A stretch of DNA of 64,000 bases from CAWGMT01 sp963823675. GTDB taxonomy: Bacteria > Planctomycetota > Planctomycetia > Isosphaerales > Isosphaeraceae. Under the pieces are notes generated by a model. The model was not told where the DNA came from. It did no database searches and saw only the letters and a list, made by a program, of their open reading frames with translations. Where the stretch lies: the NCBI GenBank assembly GCA_963823675.1, contig CAWGMT010000008.1, positions 806,001-870,000 of the forward strand, written 5' to 3'. This document shows positions 1 to 9,430 of the stretch, one piece after another. Made by a program: the position numbers and the translations under genes. Position 1 is the first letter of the stretch; each line of letters opens with the position of its first letter.

Positions 1-527
1 AGCCTGCTCAATACCGCGCAGAGCAGGCCGTCGAGGGTCGTCTCGTCGGAGAAGCCGAGCTGCTTGCACACGACCGCTTCGAGCACCTGGTTCACCGTCG
101 AACCAGCGCCGGCGGCGAGGTCGTATTTCCGCTTGAGAGCAAAGGCGGCCAGTTTGTCCCCGCTATCCAGCTTGGCCGCCGCGTCCGCCGAGAATCCGGC
201 GGCCCGCGGGAACAAGTGCTTGGCGATTACAATCGACCAATTCATCCGCGCCGGCAGCTCGTTGACTCCCAGAAATCGAAGCGCGCGCTCGCGGCCGGCG
301 TCGGTCAGCGCGAACGTGTTTCGCTTGCCTTTCGCCAGGAAGCCTTCGGCGGCCAAGGCGTTTCGCAACTCGTCGAACGCGGCGGCTGAAAAATCGGCGT
401 TCACTAGCTTGCCGACGTCTTTCCGCACCAGGGACGGAGCGACTGGCTTTTTGCTCGGCAAGGCCATCCGAACCAACACGAGGTCGGCAACGGCGGTGTC
501 AGTCTGCGCGGCGATGGCGGTGGTCAA
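1..527 (-). CDS. Hypothetical protein, winged-helix-like N-terminus (partial, runs off left edge)
   Basis: The reading frame on the minus strand is open from a TTG at 527 to the window edge, about 175 codons, and its TTG overlaps the TGA stop of the upstream DUF559 gene (TTGA), a coupling typical of operons. A later ATG at 467 is an alternative start. Residues around 35-75 (FDELRNALAAEGFL, then FALTDAGRERAL) read like a winged-helix DNA-binding fold ending in a 'TDAG..A' helix. The rest is unrecognised. The overlapping organisation suggests that it works with the DUF559 protein. The C-terminus is missing, so function is not assigned. Confidence 0.6.
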   Translation of the reverse strand, partial: MTTAIAAQTDTAVADLVLVRMALPSKKPVAPSLVRKDVGKLVNADFSAAAFDELRNALAAEGFLAKGKRNTFALTDAGRERALRFLGVNELPARMNWSIVIAKHLFPRAAGFSADAAAKLDSGDKLAAFALKRKYDLAAGAGSTVNQVLEAVVCKQLGFSDETTLDGLLCAVLSR

Positions 528-1730
528 GGGTTACCTCCAATCTGGGTGACGGTGAATGCGTCCAGAATACGATCGCGAATCATCTCCAACTGCGGGATCA
601 CGTCTTCGGCCAGGAATCGCAATACGACAAATCCCCGGCGCTGAAGCTCCCAATCCTTGGTCCGATCGCGGCGGTATCCATCCGGTTCGAGAAAGTGGAA
701 GTAGCCGTCCAGCTCGATGGCGATCCGCGGCGAGCGACAGAGTAGGTCCACCTCGGCCAGGCGCGAGCCGAACTTGAAGTCGAGAGCGGCGTTCAACTCG
801 AACCGCCCGGCCGTTTCGGGCAGCGATTCCAGAAACTCAAGCAGGAATCGTTCGGCAGCGCTGCGGGCGCGGTCGTCTTCCGTTTGGTTCGTTGGCGGGG
901 CGGCAGTGGCTCGAACCGCGGCGACGGCCGATTCGAGGATGGCCGCATCAGCCTCGTTGGCGGCGATAGCCGCTATGGCGCTCTCCCACCGCCCCGGCTT
1001 CGGTTAGAGTCTGCTCGAGCGCCGTCGCGTCAATTGCCGGAACCGAAAGTTCTCCCTCCCTCAGAACTGCCTTTATGCGCGAGTCGGGAGCGCCAGTGCG
1101 GAACTCGTCCCACACTCCGGTCGTTACGGCGACCGCAATGGGCAAGGCCGGGACGCGCAGGGCCCATTTCACGGCTGCTGGGCCGATGGATAAAAAGTCG
1201 TCTGGCGAGCCAGCGACGAACATGACACTTGGCCAATTGGCCGTCGGAGCGATGCGGGCGATCAGGGGTACGATTCGTTCTCCGAGATCGCAAAGCGCTG
1301 CCGCCACGGTACTCCGTGAGCAAGGGCCGACCGCCAGGCTCGCTATCGCCCTCAGCAGTTCGTCGTCCGCGTTCGGAGCAACGCTGTTCCAGAACCGTTC
1401 ACAGTCTCCTGGCGTCTTGTCTCGCCATGCGGCGAGAAGCTCTTTCGGATCGCATTGCGCTCGCTCGGCCAGGCGATGAACGGCCGCGGCTGGCAAATCG
1501 GTTTGCTCGGCGACCGAGCGAACCCATTCGACATAAGGGAACACGCTCCGATTTGCGACAACGACGCTTCCTTCGCTACCGGCTGCCCAGCGACGCCATG
1601 TTCCCACGCCGGCCCCGATCGGCCCCACGAGCAGTGAAACGGTGGGGACGCCGGTGCTCCTCCGGGTGGCATGACGATCGAGGATCGCCGCGGGATGAAC
1701 GCGGGCGAAAGAAGTCACGGCGGTGTTCAT
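524..1730 (-). CDS. P-loop-like protein with C-terminal DUF559 (Vsr-like) nuclease domain, one frameshift
   Basis: Two frames join into one protein of about 400 residues. The first (1730 to about 995) has a P-loop-like stretch near residue 35 (LLVGPIGAGVGTW, with no Lys in the usual place) and a later hydrophobic strand VMFVAGSPDDF. The second frame runs to the stop at 524 and ends in a DUF559 domain: FELNAALDFKFG, EVDLLC, IAIELDG and a long helix. Such domains have the Vsr/PD-(D/E)xK fold and act on DNA. The frame switch lies at the CCCC run 992-995; removing one base gives continuous protein (AGRWESAIAAI). It is first in a minus-strand operon with the gene that runs off the left edge. A degenerate ATPase fused to a nuclease suggests defence, but the target is unknown. 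Confidence 0.6.
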
Positions 1731-2850
1731 GATGGTGGTAAATTAACATAATGCTTCTTCGTGAACCATTGTCGACCGGCGGAGATCGTGAGGGGCTCTT
1801 GTGGATGCCTATTGGAAATGATCGGCGAGACGGTCCGATGGTAGGCGGTCGGGAAAGGCAGGGAAGGCTGAATGCATTCTTGCCGTGATTCGCGGCGCGA
1901 AATCGCGAAATAGAACCGCGCATCGAGTCAGGTTTGCGACATCTTGCACGCCTCGACGTCCGGCCATGTTGCGCAATCTCTCTCGGCTGGCGGCTGAGAG
2001 AAGAACATGTAACATGTTGACAGTCTGTGTCCAGTTTGCATTGCGAGCCCTTTTTCCATTTACCCTTCCTGAATATATCCTGCTACAGACATGAGCCAAT
2101 GTAATGTGCCTTTATCAGCAGGAGGCGCACTCGGTGACGGCCTCTCCTTAAGGTGCGTCCACTAACGCCGAGGTAGCGGCTGGAGGTTCTGCGGGCAGAT
2201 GGGCGCGGAAGATGCCGGCAGTCGCTTGATGTCTGGAGTGCACGTCGTTAGCTTGAAAATAGATTTACTGCGATGTAGCATCGAGCGACTTCGCTTTTTG
2301 CGGACCGTAACAGGGAACTAGGCGGGCACCGAGTGGACCATTCGTAAGCCTCGGAAGACCGACGCTTCCATTGGAATCGCCCTCTCGGTGTAAATGGAAT
2401 CGCTCTTGGAGCTTTGGTTGCTCGCGCGACAACCCAACATCCATGCTGACGGTACGCCGCGAGCCCACCAACTGACGCCAGACCAACGAGCTGCGCTCAT
2501 GTTGGAACGTGCTGGTCCTGTGGCCGACTTGGTTCTTCCACAAGCTTGGCATCATGACAGCCACAGTCCACGGTCTTCTCAAGTGCTTTGCATCGAAGTC
2601 GTGGGGGTTCTGCGTGATGCAGATCTCCTCCGTCTCCTCCATCCTGATGGTTCGACGCGCGGCTGCGACGTATCATTGAAGGAGCGAGCCCGCGCATCCG
2701 CCAATCGAAGTGAATCGACGGCTTCTTAGGCTCGGGCTTGTTCGCTGTTACATCGCCGTCCGGGCGACACAGTTCCTAGTGCGACGGAGCCGGCCAACGT
2801 GCGAAAGCGGCCGCAACGAGAGCCAACGCGGCCATGCCGCAGTAACAGTC
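1731..2850. other. Long non-coding stretch between divergent genes
   Basis: About 1.1 kb separates the DUF559 operon (minus) from mcrB (plus). Reading frames of up to 125 codons exist on both strands (about 2265-2729), but they overlap each other, have biased composition and resemble no family I know. The stretch 1730-2100 is more AT-rich than its surroundings and contains a 15-bp palindrome at 2004-2018. I see no RNA gene. Confidence 0.5.
2004..2018. promoter_or_regulatory. Perfect 15-bp palindrome, possible operator
   Basis: AACATGT-A-ACATGTT is a perfect dyad and its right arm overlaps a TTGACA hexamer (2017-2022). It lies about 275 bp upstream of the DUF559 operon start and about 830 bp upstream of mcrB. 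No good -10 box sits at the right distance from the TTGACA, so operator function is a guess from symmetry alone. Confidence 0.25.
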
Positions 2851-5247
2851 ATGAACCATGTAGAGTATGCCCAGCGGATACTGGCTCGCTTGCCCCAAGC
2901 TCCCGTCACGCTTCCGCCGATTGAGGTCGACGAAACACGACGCAGGAACGCCGGTCGGTGCATGACGGCGCTGGTGTGTAATCGGCTAGCAGCGAGTGGC
3001 ACGGAGCCCCAAAACGTCCGACACACGACGTTTCACTGGGGTGGCGGGATGTTCGCGCTTCGAAACGCGCGAGTTGTCGACCATCATTGGTTGACCGCGC
3101 AAACGGCCGTCGTTCAACAACTACACGAACTTGCTGCCGGAAAGCCGGTCGTCTATTTGTTGACCTACTGGTCCGTCGATGAAGGGCTGTTGCACGCTTG
3201 CGCGGTGCCGGAGGACGTCGCCTACAACGCTTTCGGAAGACTGCCCACCATAACCCGCGGCGACGCCAAAACGGTGGAAGTGTCGCCGGTCAACCACCAA
3301 CTGCGAAACGCCCCATTCGCCCCTAGTTTTGAACCTTATTACGTCCAAACTGTACTTACGCAAGCTGAAGTATCCAAATTACTTGAAGCGATCAAGACCG
3401 ACGACAACATCAAGCAGGAACGATCGACGGCTGCGAAAGAAGTGGACCCAGGCGAGGCCGGAGAAGCGCGAGGAACCGAGACGACGGACGCCGCAGACGA
3501 GGGCGAACTGGACAGCGAAGCGAAACCGGGCTACAACGACCAGACCCTGGCATTTCTGTTGGAGTTGCCCGAACACACCAGCGACAGGGCGTGGCACGAG
3601 AGAAACAAACGGCGCTATGAACACGTCCTCCGCGACCCGAGTCAAGCCATTGTCGACGAGCTACGCACGCGGTACATCCAACGCTTGAGTCCGACCGTGG
3701 CTGGCGGTACGCGGCACCTGTCGATCTTAAAGAAGAACGACTACGGTAGGGGGGGGTACCACGATCACTACTGGTACGCCTTTTACGATCCGGCGGCAGG
3801 CAGCAAGACCAAGTCGGTCCAGTTGTATGCCCGCTTCCTCGCCGGCGAGGGTGTCTGGCGGTACGGAATGTCGATGGGCGACTACTGCGGCCCGTACTTG
3901 GAGCGGCTGTACAACGCGATCACGACCGCTCGGCAAGCCGTCGCGGCCTACCTTCGCAATGCTCCGCACGACACGATCGTTCGCCTGGTCATTGGCGACA
4001 ACACGGTTCAGCTTTCGCCCGCAGAGTTTGCCGATCGGCTCACGGACGTAAAGCACGACGTGCTGGGAACGGATGGGCCGTTTTCCGACATCGAGATCAT
4101 CCGGGAATACCGGCTTTCCACCTTGCCCGACCACGCCGACACATTCGTCGACGAAGTCGGAGCGTATTTTACGTGGGCGTGGCCCTTCTTCGACGCGGCA
4201 GTGACGGGGTACTGGCCCGCCACAACTTTGTCCACCACGGTTCCAAAGCTGGACGTCGAGGTGGCTACAGATGTCGACGAAAACGCGCCGCAGACGCTCC
4301 AGGAACTTGCTGAACTCACGTCGTTGTCAGAAGCGTTCCTCGAGGAATTGGAGGAAGCGCTTTGGGCCAAGCAGCAAGCTATTTTGGTGGGTCCACCGGG
4401 CACATCAAAGACCTACGTTGCGCGGCAGTTCGCTCGCTACTTCGTCCGCCAGCAGCAGGGGCGACCCCAAGGGAGCTTCGATGTTCTGTACATGCACGCC
4501 AATTGGGCATACGAGGATTTTTTCGAAGGCCTCCGTCCCACGTCCAAAGCCGGTTCGCTGGCCTTCGAGACGCGAGAAGGCTTCTTTCTGGAATGGGTCT
4601 CGCGCCTCAAGGACGAAAGTGGCAAAGCGTTGCATGTACTCGTGCTTGACGAAATCAACCGCTGCGACACGGCGGCCGTGCTCGGCGAGTTGCTACAGCT
4701 GCTGGAGTACCGCGGCACGACGGTGCGCCTGATGTCCGGCCGCAGCTTCGTCTTTCCAAGCAACCTGTACATCATCGGCACGATGAACAGTGCGGACCGC
4801 TCCATTGGCCGCTTGGACCTCGCGTTGCGGCGGCGTTTCTTTTGGCTGGAGCTCTACCCACAACCGGAGACTCTCGGGCGATGGTTGAAGCGGCCCGGCA
4901 ATAACCCATTGGGCTTCGAGCACACGGCGCTCGAGCGCTGCAACAAGCTGTTGGAGGGTCGCGGAATTCCGCCCGAACAACAGATCGGCCACGCGCTATT
5001 CATGCTCCAACGCATGGGCAGAGACGACGAGGCGTCGCCGGATCTTGACGTGCCACTCCACGAACGGAAGCTGCGGCAGATCGTTCGGTTCAGTGTGTTG
5101 CCCTATGTCCGCGAGTTGCTGACCATGCAGTTCGGCCAAGCTGACACGGACTTACTACGGCAGATCGACGAACTGTTGTTGCAGTGCATCAACAACAAAG
5201 CCGGTGCCAAGCAGCCGGAGCCCATCATTGGCGAGCATGAAATCTGA
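2851..5247 (+). CDS. mcrB: McrB-type AAA+ GTPase subunit of a type IV restriction system
   Basis: This is the motor subunit of a McrBC-like restriction enzyme, which binds modified DNA and drives the McrC nuclease with nucleotide hydrolysis. The protein has about 798 residues. The last 300 carry the AAA+ core: Walker A GPPGTSKT (near residue 515), Walker B VLVLDEINRCD (near 600), and the sensor region GTMNSADRSIGRLD followed by LRRRFFWLEL, typical of McrB. The first 480 residues should be the DNA-reading part; residues 1-170 and 230-470 look like two separate domains, neither of which I can name. The chosen ATG gives MNHVEYAQRI; an upstream in-frame ATG at 2710 would add an Arg-rich stretch that looks non-coding. 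There is no clear ribosome-binding site. mcrC overlaps the end by 11 bases. Confidence 0.88.
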   Translation: MNHVEYAQRILARLPQAPVTLPPIEVDETRRRNAGRCMTALVCNRLAASGTEPQNVRHTTFHWGGGMFALRNARVVDHHWLTAQTAVVQQLHELAAGKPVVYLLTYWSVDEGLLHACAVPEDVAYNAFGRLPTITRGDAKTVEVSPVNHQLRNAPFAPSFEPYYVQTVLTQAEVSKLLEAIKTDDNIKQERSTAAKEVDPGEAGEARGTETTDAADEGELDSEAKPGYNDQTLAFLLELPEHTSDRAWHERNKRRYEHVLRDPSQAIVDELRTRYIQRLSPTVAGGTRHLSILKKNDYGRGGYHDHYWYAFYDPAAGSKTKSVQLYARFLAGEGVWRYGMSMGDYCGPYLERLYNAITTARQAVAAYLRNAPHDTIVRLVIGDNTVQLSPAEFADRLTDVKHDVLGTDGPFSDIEIIREYRLSTLPDHADTFVDEVGAYFTWAWPFFDAAVTGYWPATTLSTTVPKLDVEVATDVDENAPQTLQELAELTSLSEAFLEELEEALWAKQQAILVGPPGTSKTYVARQFARYFVRQQQGRPQGSFDVLYMHANWAYEDFFEGLRPTSKAGSLAFETREGFFLEWVSRLKDESGKALHVLVLDEINRCDTAAVLGELLQLLEYRGTTVRLMSGRSFVFPSNLYIIGTMNSADRSIGRLDLALRRRFFWLELYPQPETLGRWLKRPGNNPLGFEHTALERCNKLLEGRGIPPEQQIGHALFMLQRMGRDDEASPDLDVPLHERKLRQIVRFSVLPYVRELLTMQFGQADTDLLRQIDELLLQCINNKAGAKQPEPIIGEHEI

Positions 5248-6472
5248 CGATATCGTCTGCTATGAAATCGGTAGCGGCAATATACCGGCATCCAGCAACT
5301 CGCGGCGGGAACTCGGCGACGATTTCACCGCGATAAACCTGCTGGCTGATCGCGGCGCGATTAAAGTGGACATCCGCGGCGATCAAGTCGCGATCCGCGG
5401 CATGACCCACGTCGGACTCGTCGTCTTGCCCAGTGGCCGGCGACTGATCATTCGATCGAAGGTTTCTAGCCCGAAGCTCCTGGAGTGGCTCGCGTACCTT
5501 GGTGAGTTTCCACAGCTAACCTCGTGGCTGCCTGATGCGGGTGTGTCTGTCGGCGACGATTGGCACCTGTGTCTGGCAAGTCTGTTCCTCTACTTTCTCG
5601 AATACGCTACACGTCGGCATGTGCAAAAATGCCACGTGACCCTGGAGGCGGACGAATCGGAGATTCGAGGACGGGTAGTAGGCGGCGCGTTGGCACGTCG
5701 GCTGCATCGTTTGCCCCGAGTGCCGCAAGTCAAGCGGCGCGCCTCGCTCGATGCGCCGTTCAACATTGTGTTGGCGCTGGCGCTAGACCGGCTGCCCGTC
5801 TTGCTAGCCGGCGGGCGACTCGATGATCGTCGCCGAATGGCCCGGCTCAGGGAACAGTGGGCCTCGGTGCGCCGCGACATCGATGATCCACTGGCCGCTG
5901 TCACTGCGGCTCAGTGGGCTTGTCCATCCGGATATCGCGAGGCGCTGCAGTTAGCGCGGCTCATCCTGATCGGAGCGGTGCTCGACCCCTCGTCGAATAT
6001 GGGCGGCCAGGCGTTCACACTGCCCATGGCGAAGATGTGGGAGAAGGCATTACGGCAGATGATGGGTGAATTGGGCGGCGAGACAGGCTGGCATATGGTG
6101 GCCAAGGAGGGGCACTCTCGGCGTTGGGATGACCCTACTGGCCGCGATGATCCGACGCGCTGGCTGACCGCCGACGTGATCGTCGAGCGGGCCAACGCAC
6201 GATGGGTGCTCGATGCGAAGTACAAATGCGAGTTCGGTGACGAGAGCCGCGTGGACCGCTTTCAGATGTGCACGTACGCATTGGTTTTTGACGCCGACCG
6301 TGTGTCGCTGGTGTATCCGACGGCCACTCCCCTTGCTCCCCTTAGCGCTGAACCCCGCGTCTTGCTGTTGACGCGCGTTGGAGGCAAGGCATTGACGATC
6401 GATTCACTAACCCTCCCGTTGGCGGCCGGACCGGAAGCGTGCCGCTCGGTGTTGGCACTGTCTGCGTCCTAG
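5237..6472 (+). CDS. mcrC: McrC-type nuclease subunit of a type IV restriction system
   Basis: Partner of the preceding McrB homologue; McrC supplies the PD-(D/E)xK nuclease that cuts DNA once the McrB ring is loaded. The protein has about 411 residues. The N-terminal half is the beta-rich McrC region (VAIRGMTHVGLVVLPSGRRL, LLEWLAYLG). The nuclease motif near the C-terminus reads TADVIVE ... WVLDAKYK, i.e. the D and the D-x-K. The start ATG (MKSDDIVCYEI) lies inside the last codons of mcrB, so the two are translationally coupled. Specificity cannot be read from sequence; methylated or otherwise modified cytosines are the family's usual target. Confidence 0.87.
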   Translation: MKSDDIVCYEIGSGNIPASSNSRRELGDDFTAINLLADRGAIKVDIRGDQVAIRGMTHVGLVVLPSGRRLIIRSKVSSPKLLEWLAYLGEFPQLTSWLPDAGVSVGDDWHLCLASLFLYFLEYATRRHVQKCHVTLEADESEIRGRVVGGALARRLHRLPRVPQVKRRASLDAPFNIVLALALDRLPVLLAGGRLDDRRRMARLREQWASVRRDIDDPLAAVTAAQWACPSGYREALQLARLILIGAVLDPSSNMGGQAFTLPMAKMWEKALRQMMGELGGETGWHMVAKEGHSRRWDDPTGRDDPTRWLTADVIVERANARWVLDAKYKCEFGDESRVDRFQMCTYALVFDADRVSLVYPTATPLAPLSAEPRVLLLTRVGGKALTIDSLTLPLAAGPEACRSVLALSAS

Positions 6473-7223
6473 GATCCAGCAGAGAACGTACCCTCTTCAA
6501 CGCCCGCGAGTAACAGCGCGCTGGGAAAAGGCGCGGATCTTTTACGAGTGCAGCTCCCGCCCGTATAGCTGATCGCTCAATCCCGTAGCTATCGGCCTGG
6601 CAGTGGAGATGACGAAGGCCTCGAGACGCGGGGCCAACGGTGATTTGCTCATCCCCTGGGAAAAAAGTGCAGGTGTCCTACGGTCCGCTTTTCCCGCGCA
6701 AGGCGACTTCGGCCGGCCTCGGTCGGGATAACCACGGGGCGGCTTGCGGCCGCAGGCCAATCCTGAACCCGAACACGAGGAACTGACGAGCCCCGAAGTT
6801 TCACTGCTCGCGATAGCGTCCCTGACCTTCAGGCGACAAACCGCTACCAATATTCGACGCCCTGCGCGAAGAATTCGACCGTCGGTGGACTAGAGGATCG
6901 GGCAACGCGATTTTGACTGCCATACTGGGATTGCGTACAGTACGCGAATTCTCCAAGACATCACGCGATGACGATCGCTCGCTCTCAACTCTGGTTGGAC
7001 TCGACGCGAGCGGACCGGTGTCGGCTGCCTTGCCCATTTGCAGCCATGAGCTAACCATACCGCGGAATGTTCGGGCGTCAGCTTCGGTCCGCTGCTGAGG
7101 GCCGACCGACACAGCTCAGCAGCGGCGCCGGCGCTGAGCGACACTGAACTCCAGGAAATCAGAATCGCGGCCGCCCTTTGCTCCAGCGTTTGGTTGGGCG
7201 TTTTTGGCCCAGCATTCCCAGGA
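6473..7223. other. Non-coding stretch after mcrC
   Basis: About 750 bp between the convergent mcrC and HEPN genes. Open frames in it (up to 103 codons, minus strand) have Ser/Arg-rich composition typical of non-coding GC-rich DNA. I see no repeat, RNA gene or clear terminator. Confidence 0.5.
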
Positions 7224-7919
7224 TCACGGAACCTTGGCGATGGCTGCGTTTGAGATATCGCTGATTACCTTGCGGATAAGCTCCCAGGTCTCCCGGTGAT
7301 AGTGCTCGGGTATGTCAATTCGCTGCCCCTCCTGGTAGCGGGCGAATCTCCCGGCCTTCGATTCATAGCTCTTGCTCGCGACTCCCCGGTTATGGACCAA
7401 GACGTCGCGCGAAGCTTTGGCTTCTACGAACCGATCGATCTGGTCTGGCGTCGGGCAACCGAGTTTGGCCTTGTCCTCAAGGTACTTGAACCAGCCAGTG
7501 GGCCGGTCATACAGAATGTCATTCACCTCCTTGTTGATCACCAGCAACGTGATCGCGTCCTTGTCCGGTGCGTCCAAGACCGCCTGGAATTCCACTTTCT
7601 TGCCGCTCAGACTTTGCGGATACACCATCAGCCAGAGGCGCAGGAAGTTGACAAAGAAGCTTTCAAAGATCGAGATAAACTGCTGAAAAGTCGCCTCTGC
7701 GAGTTGCTCCACCACGTATCCCCGTGCTTTGCCGGCAAGGTCCGCTTGCGTGGTCACGGTCCCGGTGGTCATGTTCCGGATGGAGAATGTGTGGCCGGCG
7801 GCAATGACTCGATGCACAATATCCCAGGCGATTTTCGTGTCCGTGTAGTAATCGTGGGCAGCATTGAGGTCTGCCAGAACGCGGTCTCGTAGCGCTCGGA
7901 TATCGTCAGCGAGTGCCAT
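7224..7919 (-). CDS. HEPN-like protein, possible RNase toxin
   Basis: The 231-residue protein is largely helical. Near its end it carries SRDVLVHNRG, an R-x4-H motif (Arg171, His176) followed by N, the signature of the HEPN superfamily, many of whose members are RNases in toxin-antitoxin, Abi and other defence systems. A hydrophobic helix (FISIFESFFVNFLRLWLMVY, residues 81-100) precedes it, as in large RiboL-PSP-like HEPN proteins. It starts 12 bp after the stop of a small gene on the same strand, so the two are one operon. No MNT-type nucleotidyltransferase antitoxin lies next to it. A non-toxic regulatory HEPN protein is also possible. Confidence 0.62.
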   Translation of the reverse strand: MALADDIRALRDRVLADLNAAHDYYTDTKIAWDIVHRVIAAGHTFSIRNMTTGTVTTQADLAGKARGYVVEQLAEATFQQFISIFESFFVNFLRLWLMVYPQSLSGKKVEFQAVLDAPDKDAITLLVINKEVNDILYDRPTGWFKYLEDKAKLGCPTPDQIDRFVEAKASRDVLVHNRGVASKSYESKAGRFARYQEGQRIDIPEHYHRETWELIRKVISDISNAAIAKVP

Positions 7920-7931
7920 GAGAACCTCTGC

Positions 7932-8174
7932 TCAGCGGACACTGTCCAAGAGGGCCTGAACAGCGGTCGCATCTCCCCCACGGCCCAAGTCGATGACAGC
8001 AATTTCTGGAGTCCCGTTCAGCGAGATAGCGTTTTCTTCGACCCAATAGCCGATCCGTCGGCTATCGAGAAGCCTTCGAACTTCGTCAAGCTGGCTGACA
8101 GGGACCATGAGGTACGGCCCGGCTGTGCCATCGGTCGAGACGCGCAAAGGCTTTTTAGTCGTGGCTTCGGTCAT
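7932..8174 (-). CDS. Small conserved-looking protein, partner of the HEPN gene
   Basis: The gene codes for 80 residues. The start was chosen by a strong ribosome-binding site, GAGGAGGGA, seven bases before the ATG; a longer GTG start at 8231 lacks one. The sequence (YLMVPVSQLDEVRRLLDSRRI, then WVEENAISLNG and a final helix) looks like a compact alpha/beta fold. I do not recognise the family. It sits directly ahead of the HEPN-like gene with a 12-bp gap, the usual place for an antitoxin or regulator, but that role is inferred from position only. Confidence 0.6.
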   Translation of the reverse strand: MTEATTKKPLRVSTDGTAGPYLMVPVSQLDEVRRLLDSRRIGYWVEENAISLNGTPEIAVIDLGRGGDATAVQALLDSVR

Positions 8175-8227
8175 CGTCTGTCCCTCCTCTTCACCAGTTC
8201 CCTGAAACCATTCGTCCGGCACGTGCC

Positions 8228-8353
8228 TCACCCGCTGTGTCGGTCTCGACGTGCTGCTTCGTGACCCACAGCGTTATCATATTCGTCGAACGTCACGTCG
8301 AAAATGCCGTTTAACACCGGCCGCGATCCGCCAGTTGACTTGGGGTTACCCAT
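8228..8353 (-). CDS. Possible 41-residue leader gene upstream of the HEPN pair
   Basis: A short frame starts at ATG 8353 (MGNPKSTGGSRP) and contains NGIFDVTFDEYDNAVGHEAARR, which has a protein-like balance of residues. It ends 54 bp before the ATG of the small HEPN partner. The GGGGAAG upstream is only a weak ribosome-binding site. It may equally be chance or the end of a decayed gene. Confidence 0.25.
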   Translation of the reverse strand: MGNPKSTGGSRPVLNGIFDVTFDEYDNAVGHEAARRDRHSG

Positions 8354-8644
8354 GCCTGTCTTCCCCGAGCATTCTCGCGGGTACGCGGTCGGCGCCGTTC
8401 GTCGATCATTTTTCGTTGAACTCGACCCGAGCGACCTGGTCCCACTCCGGCAGCCCCTCGAGACCGGCTGGATGCTCTGGCGGCGGCGAGGTTACGTTTC
8501 AATGCCGGTCTTTTCCGTCGCCTTGAGCTCAACATGAGCAGCTAATTCTCAGTCCGGTAGCGCATCGCGCTCGGATCGACTTGCAGCGACGGGCTCGAGT
8601 CCAGAAAGCAATTTGCAAGTCGCGAGAGAACCGAACTGGCCGGC

Positions 8645-8935
8645 TCACGCCAAGTGAGGGTCGAAAACCGTTAGATTGGCGAGAAGTTGGCGGGCTTTGG
8701 ACTTGAGGATGGCAACGAACGTGCCGAAGGTAACGTAGTTGCCATATTCGGCCCGCTCTTCGGGACTGAGCAATCCTTGATTGCAGCGTCCGGCCAGGTA
8801 ATCTACGCGGGTTTGCAGCTTGGGATCTGCTTTCAGGGCCAGCAGCAGCCGGGCCGACTCCGGGGTCAGGCATTCGGCAAGGGGGCCAAGGAGTCGGTCG
8901 AGAGCTGGAGCAGTAGCAGTATTCGCCGTTTTCAT
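8645..8935 (-). CDS. Small helical protein resembling HNH-partner proteins
   Basis: The 96-residue frame from ATG 8935 reads LDRLLGPLAECLTPESARLL, then ...GLLSPEERAEYGNYV... and ILKSKARQLLANL. The pattern (a 'Q..R...L..+.N.GLLSPEER.EY' core and a final helix with K/RARQLL) matches the small protein encoded just ahead of the HNH gene at 48718-48942, and similar small genes are common before HNH nucleases. No HNH gene follows here. Its ATG overlaps the TGA of the preceding frame (ATGA). Function unknown. Confidence 0.55.
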   Translation of the reverse strand: MKTANTATAPALDRLLGPLAECLTPESARLLLALKADPKLQTRVDYLAGRCNQGLLSPEERAEYGNYVTFGTFVAILKSKARQLLANLTVFDPHLA

Positions 8936-9430
8936 GCCGAAATCATACCACTTTGCTGGCTGAGAGCGCAGGGGACTTGCGGAATGAAACCTATCTTGAT
9001 GTCCGGCCCGGTGACGCGATCTTGAACTGCGGATCGCATCGAGCACGCAGCCACCCGCGCCGACAGATGATCGGGTCCGGAGTCAGATTCGAGGACCAGG
9101 CCTAGCTTCGGAGTACAAGGCTGGTCCCCCAGGTTCCAGACCTCGAATGCCAACGACACCGATCCGGCCGGTTCGTCTTTGACGCGGTAACCCTGTGCCG
9201 ACGGCTGGAGTTTTAATTTATCAAGGCGGAAGCGAACCACGATCGGAAGCGACGCGGAAAGCCAGCGGATTCGCGGCTGCGCCCGACGCCAGCCGGAGCC
9301 GCACGGTCAGCTCGGCGCCGGGCTCGGCGTAGAACCGGTCCGCGGCCACGGAAGTGAACATGGGGGATGGAGAGTCGCTCCGTCCCGTGAGGGCCAGCAG
9401 AAAGACCAGGGATGGAAACGTCATTGGCAT
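8932..9430 (-). pseudogene. Remnant of a small exported protein, frameshifted
   Basis: The first frame (from 9430, or from ATG 9424 that overlaps the monooxygenase stop as ATGA) encodes a signal-peptide-like start, MTFPSLVFLLALTG, and then a beta-rich stretch (YAEPGAELTVRLRLASG) that ends at a stop at about 9221. The next frame continues with VVRFRLDKLKLQPSAQGY and SLAFEVWNLGDQP, which reads as the same Ig-like beta domain. A one-base shift near 9230-9260 would join them. The tail after about 9060 looks less protein-like, so the gene is either sequence-damaged or decaying. No function can be given. Confidence 0.4.

Noticed and set aside
64..549. 161-codon plus-strand reading frame
   Set aside because: It is antisense to a minus-strand frame with more protein-like sequence that overlaps the DUF559 gene; its own product is Ser/Arg/Ala-rich.
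2265..2729. Open frames of 111-125 codons on both strands upstream of mcrB
   Set aside because: They overlap each other, lack ribosome-binding sites and show no family pattern.
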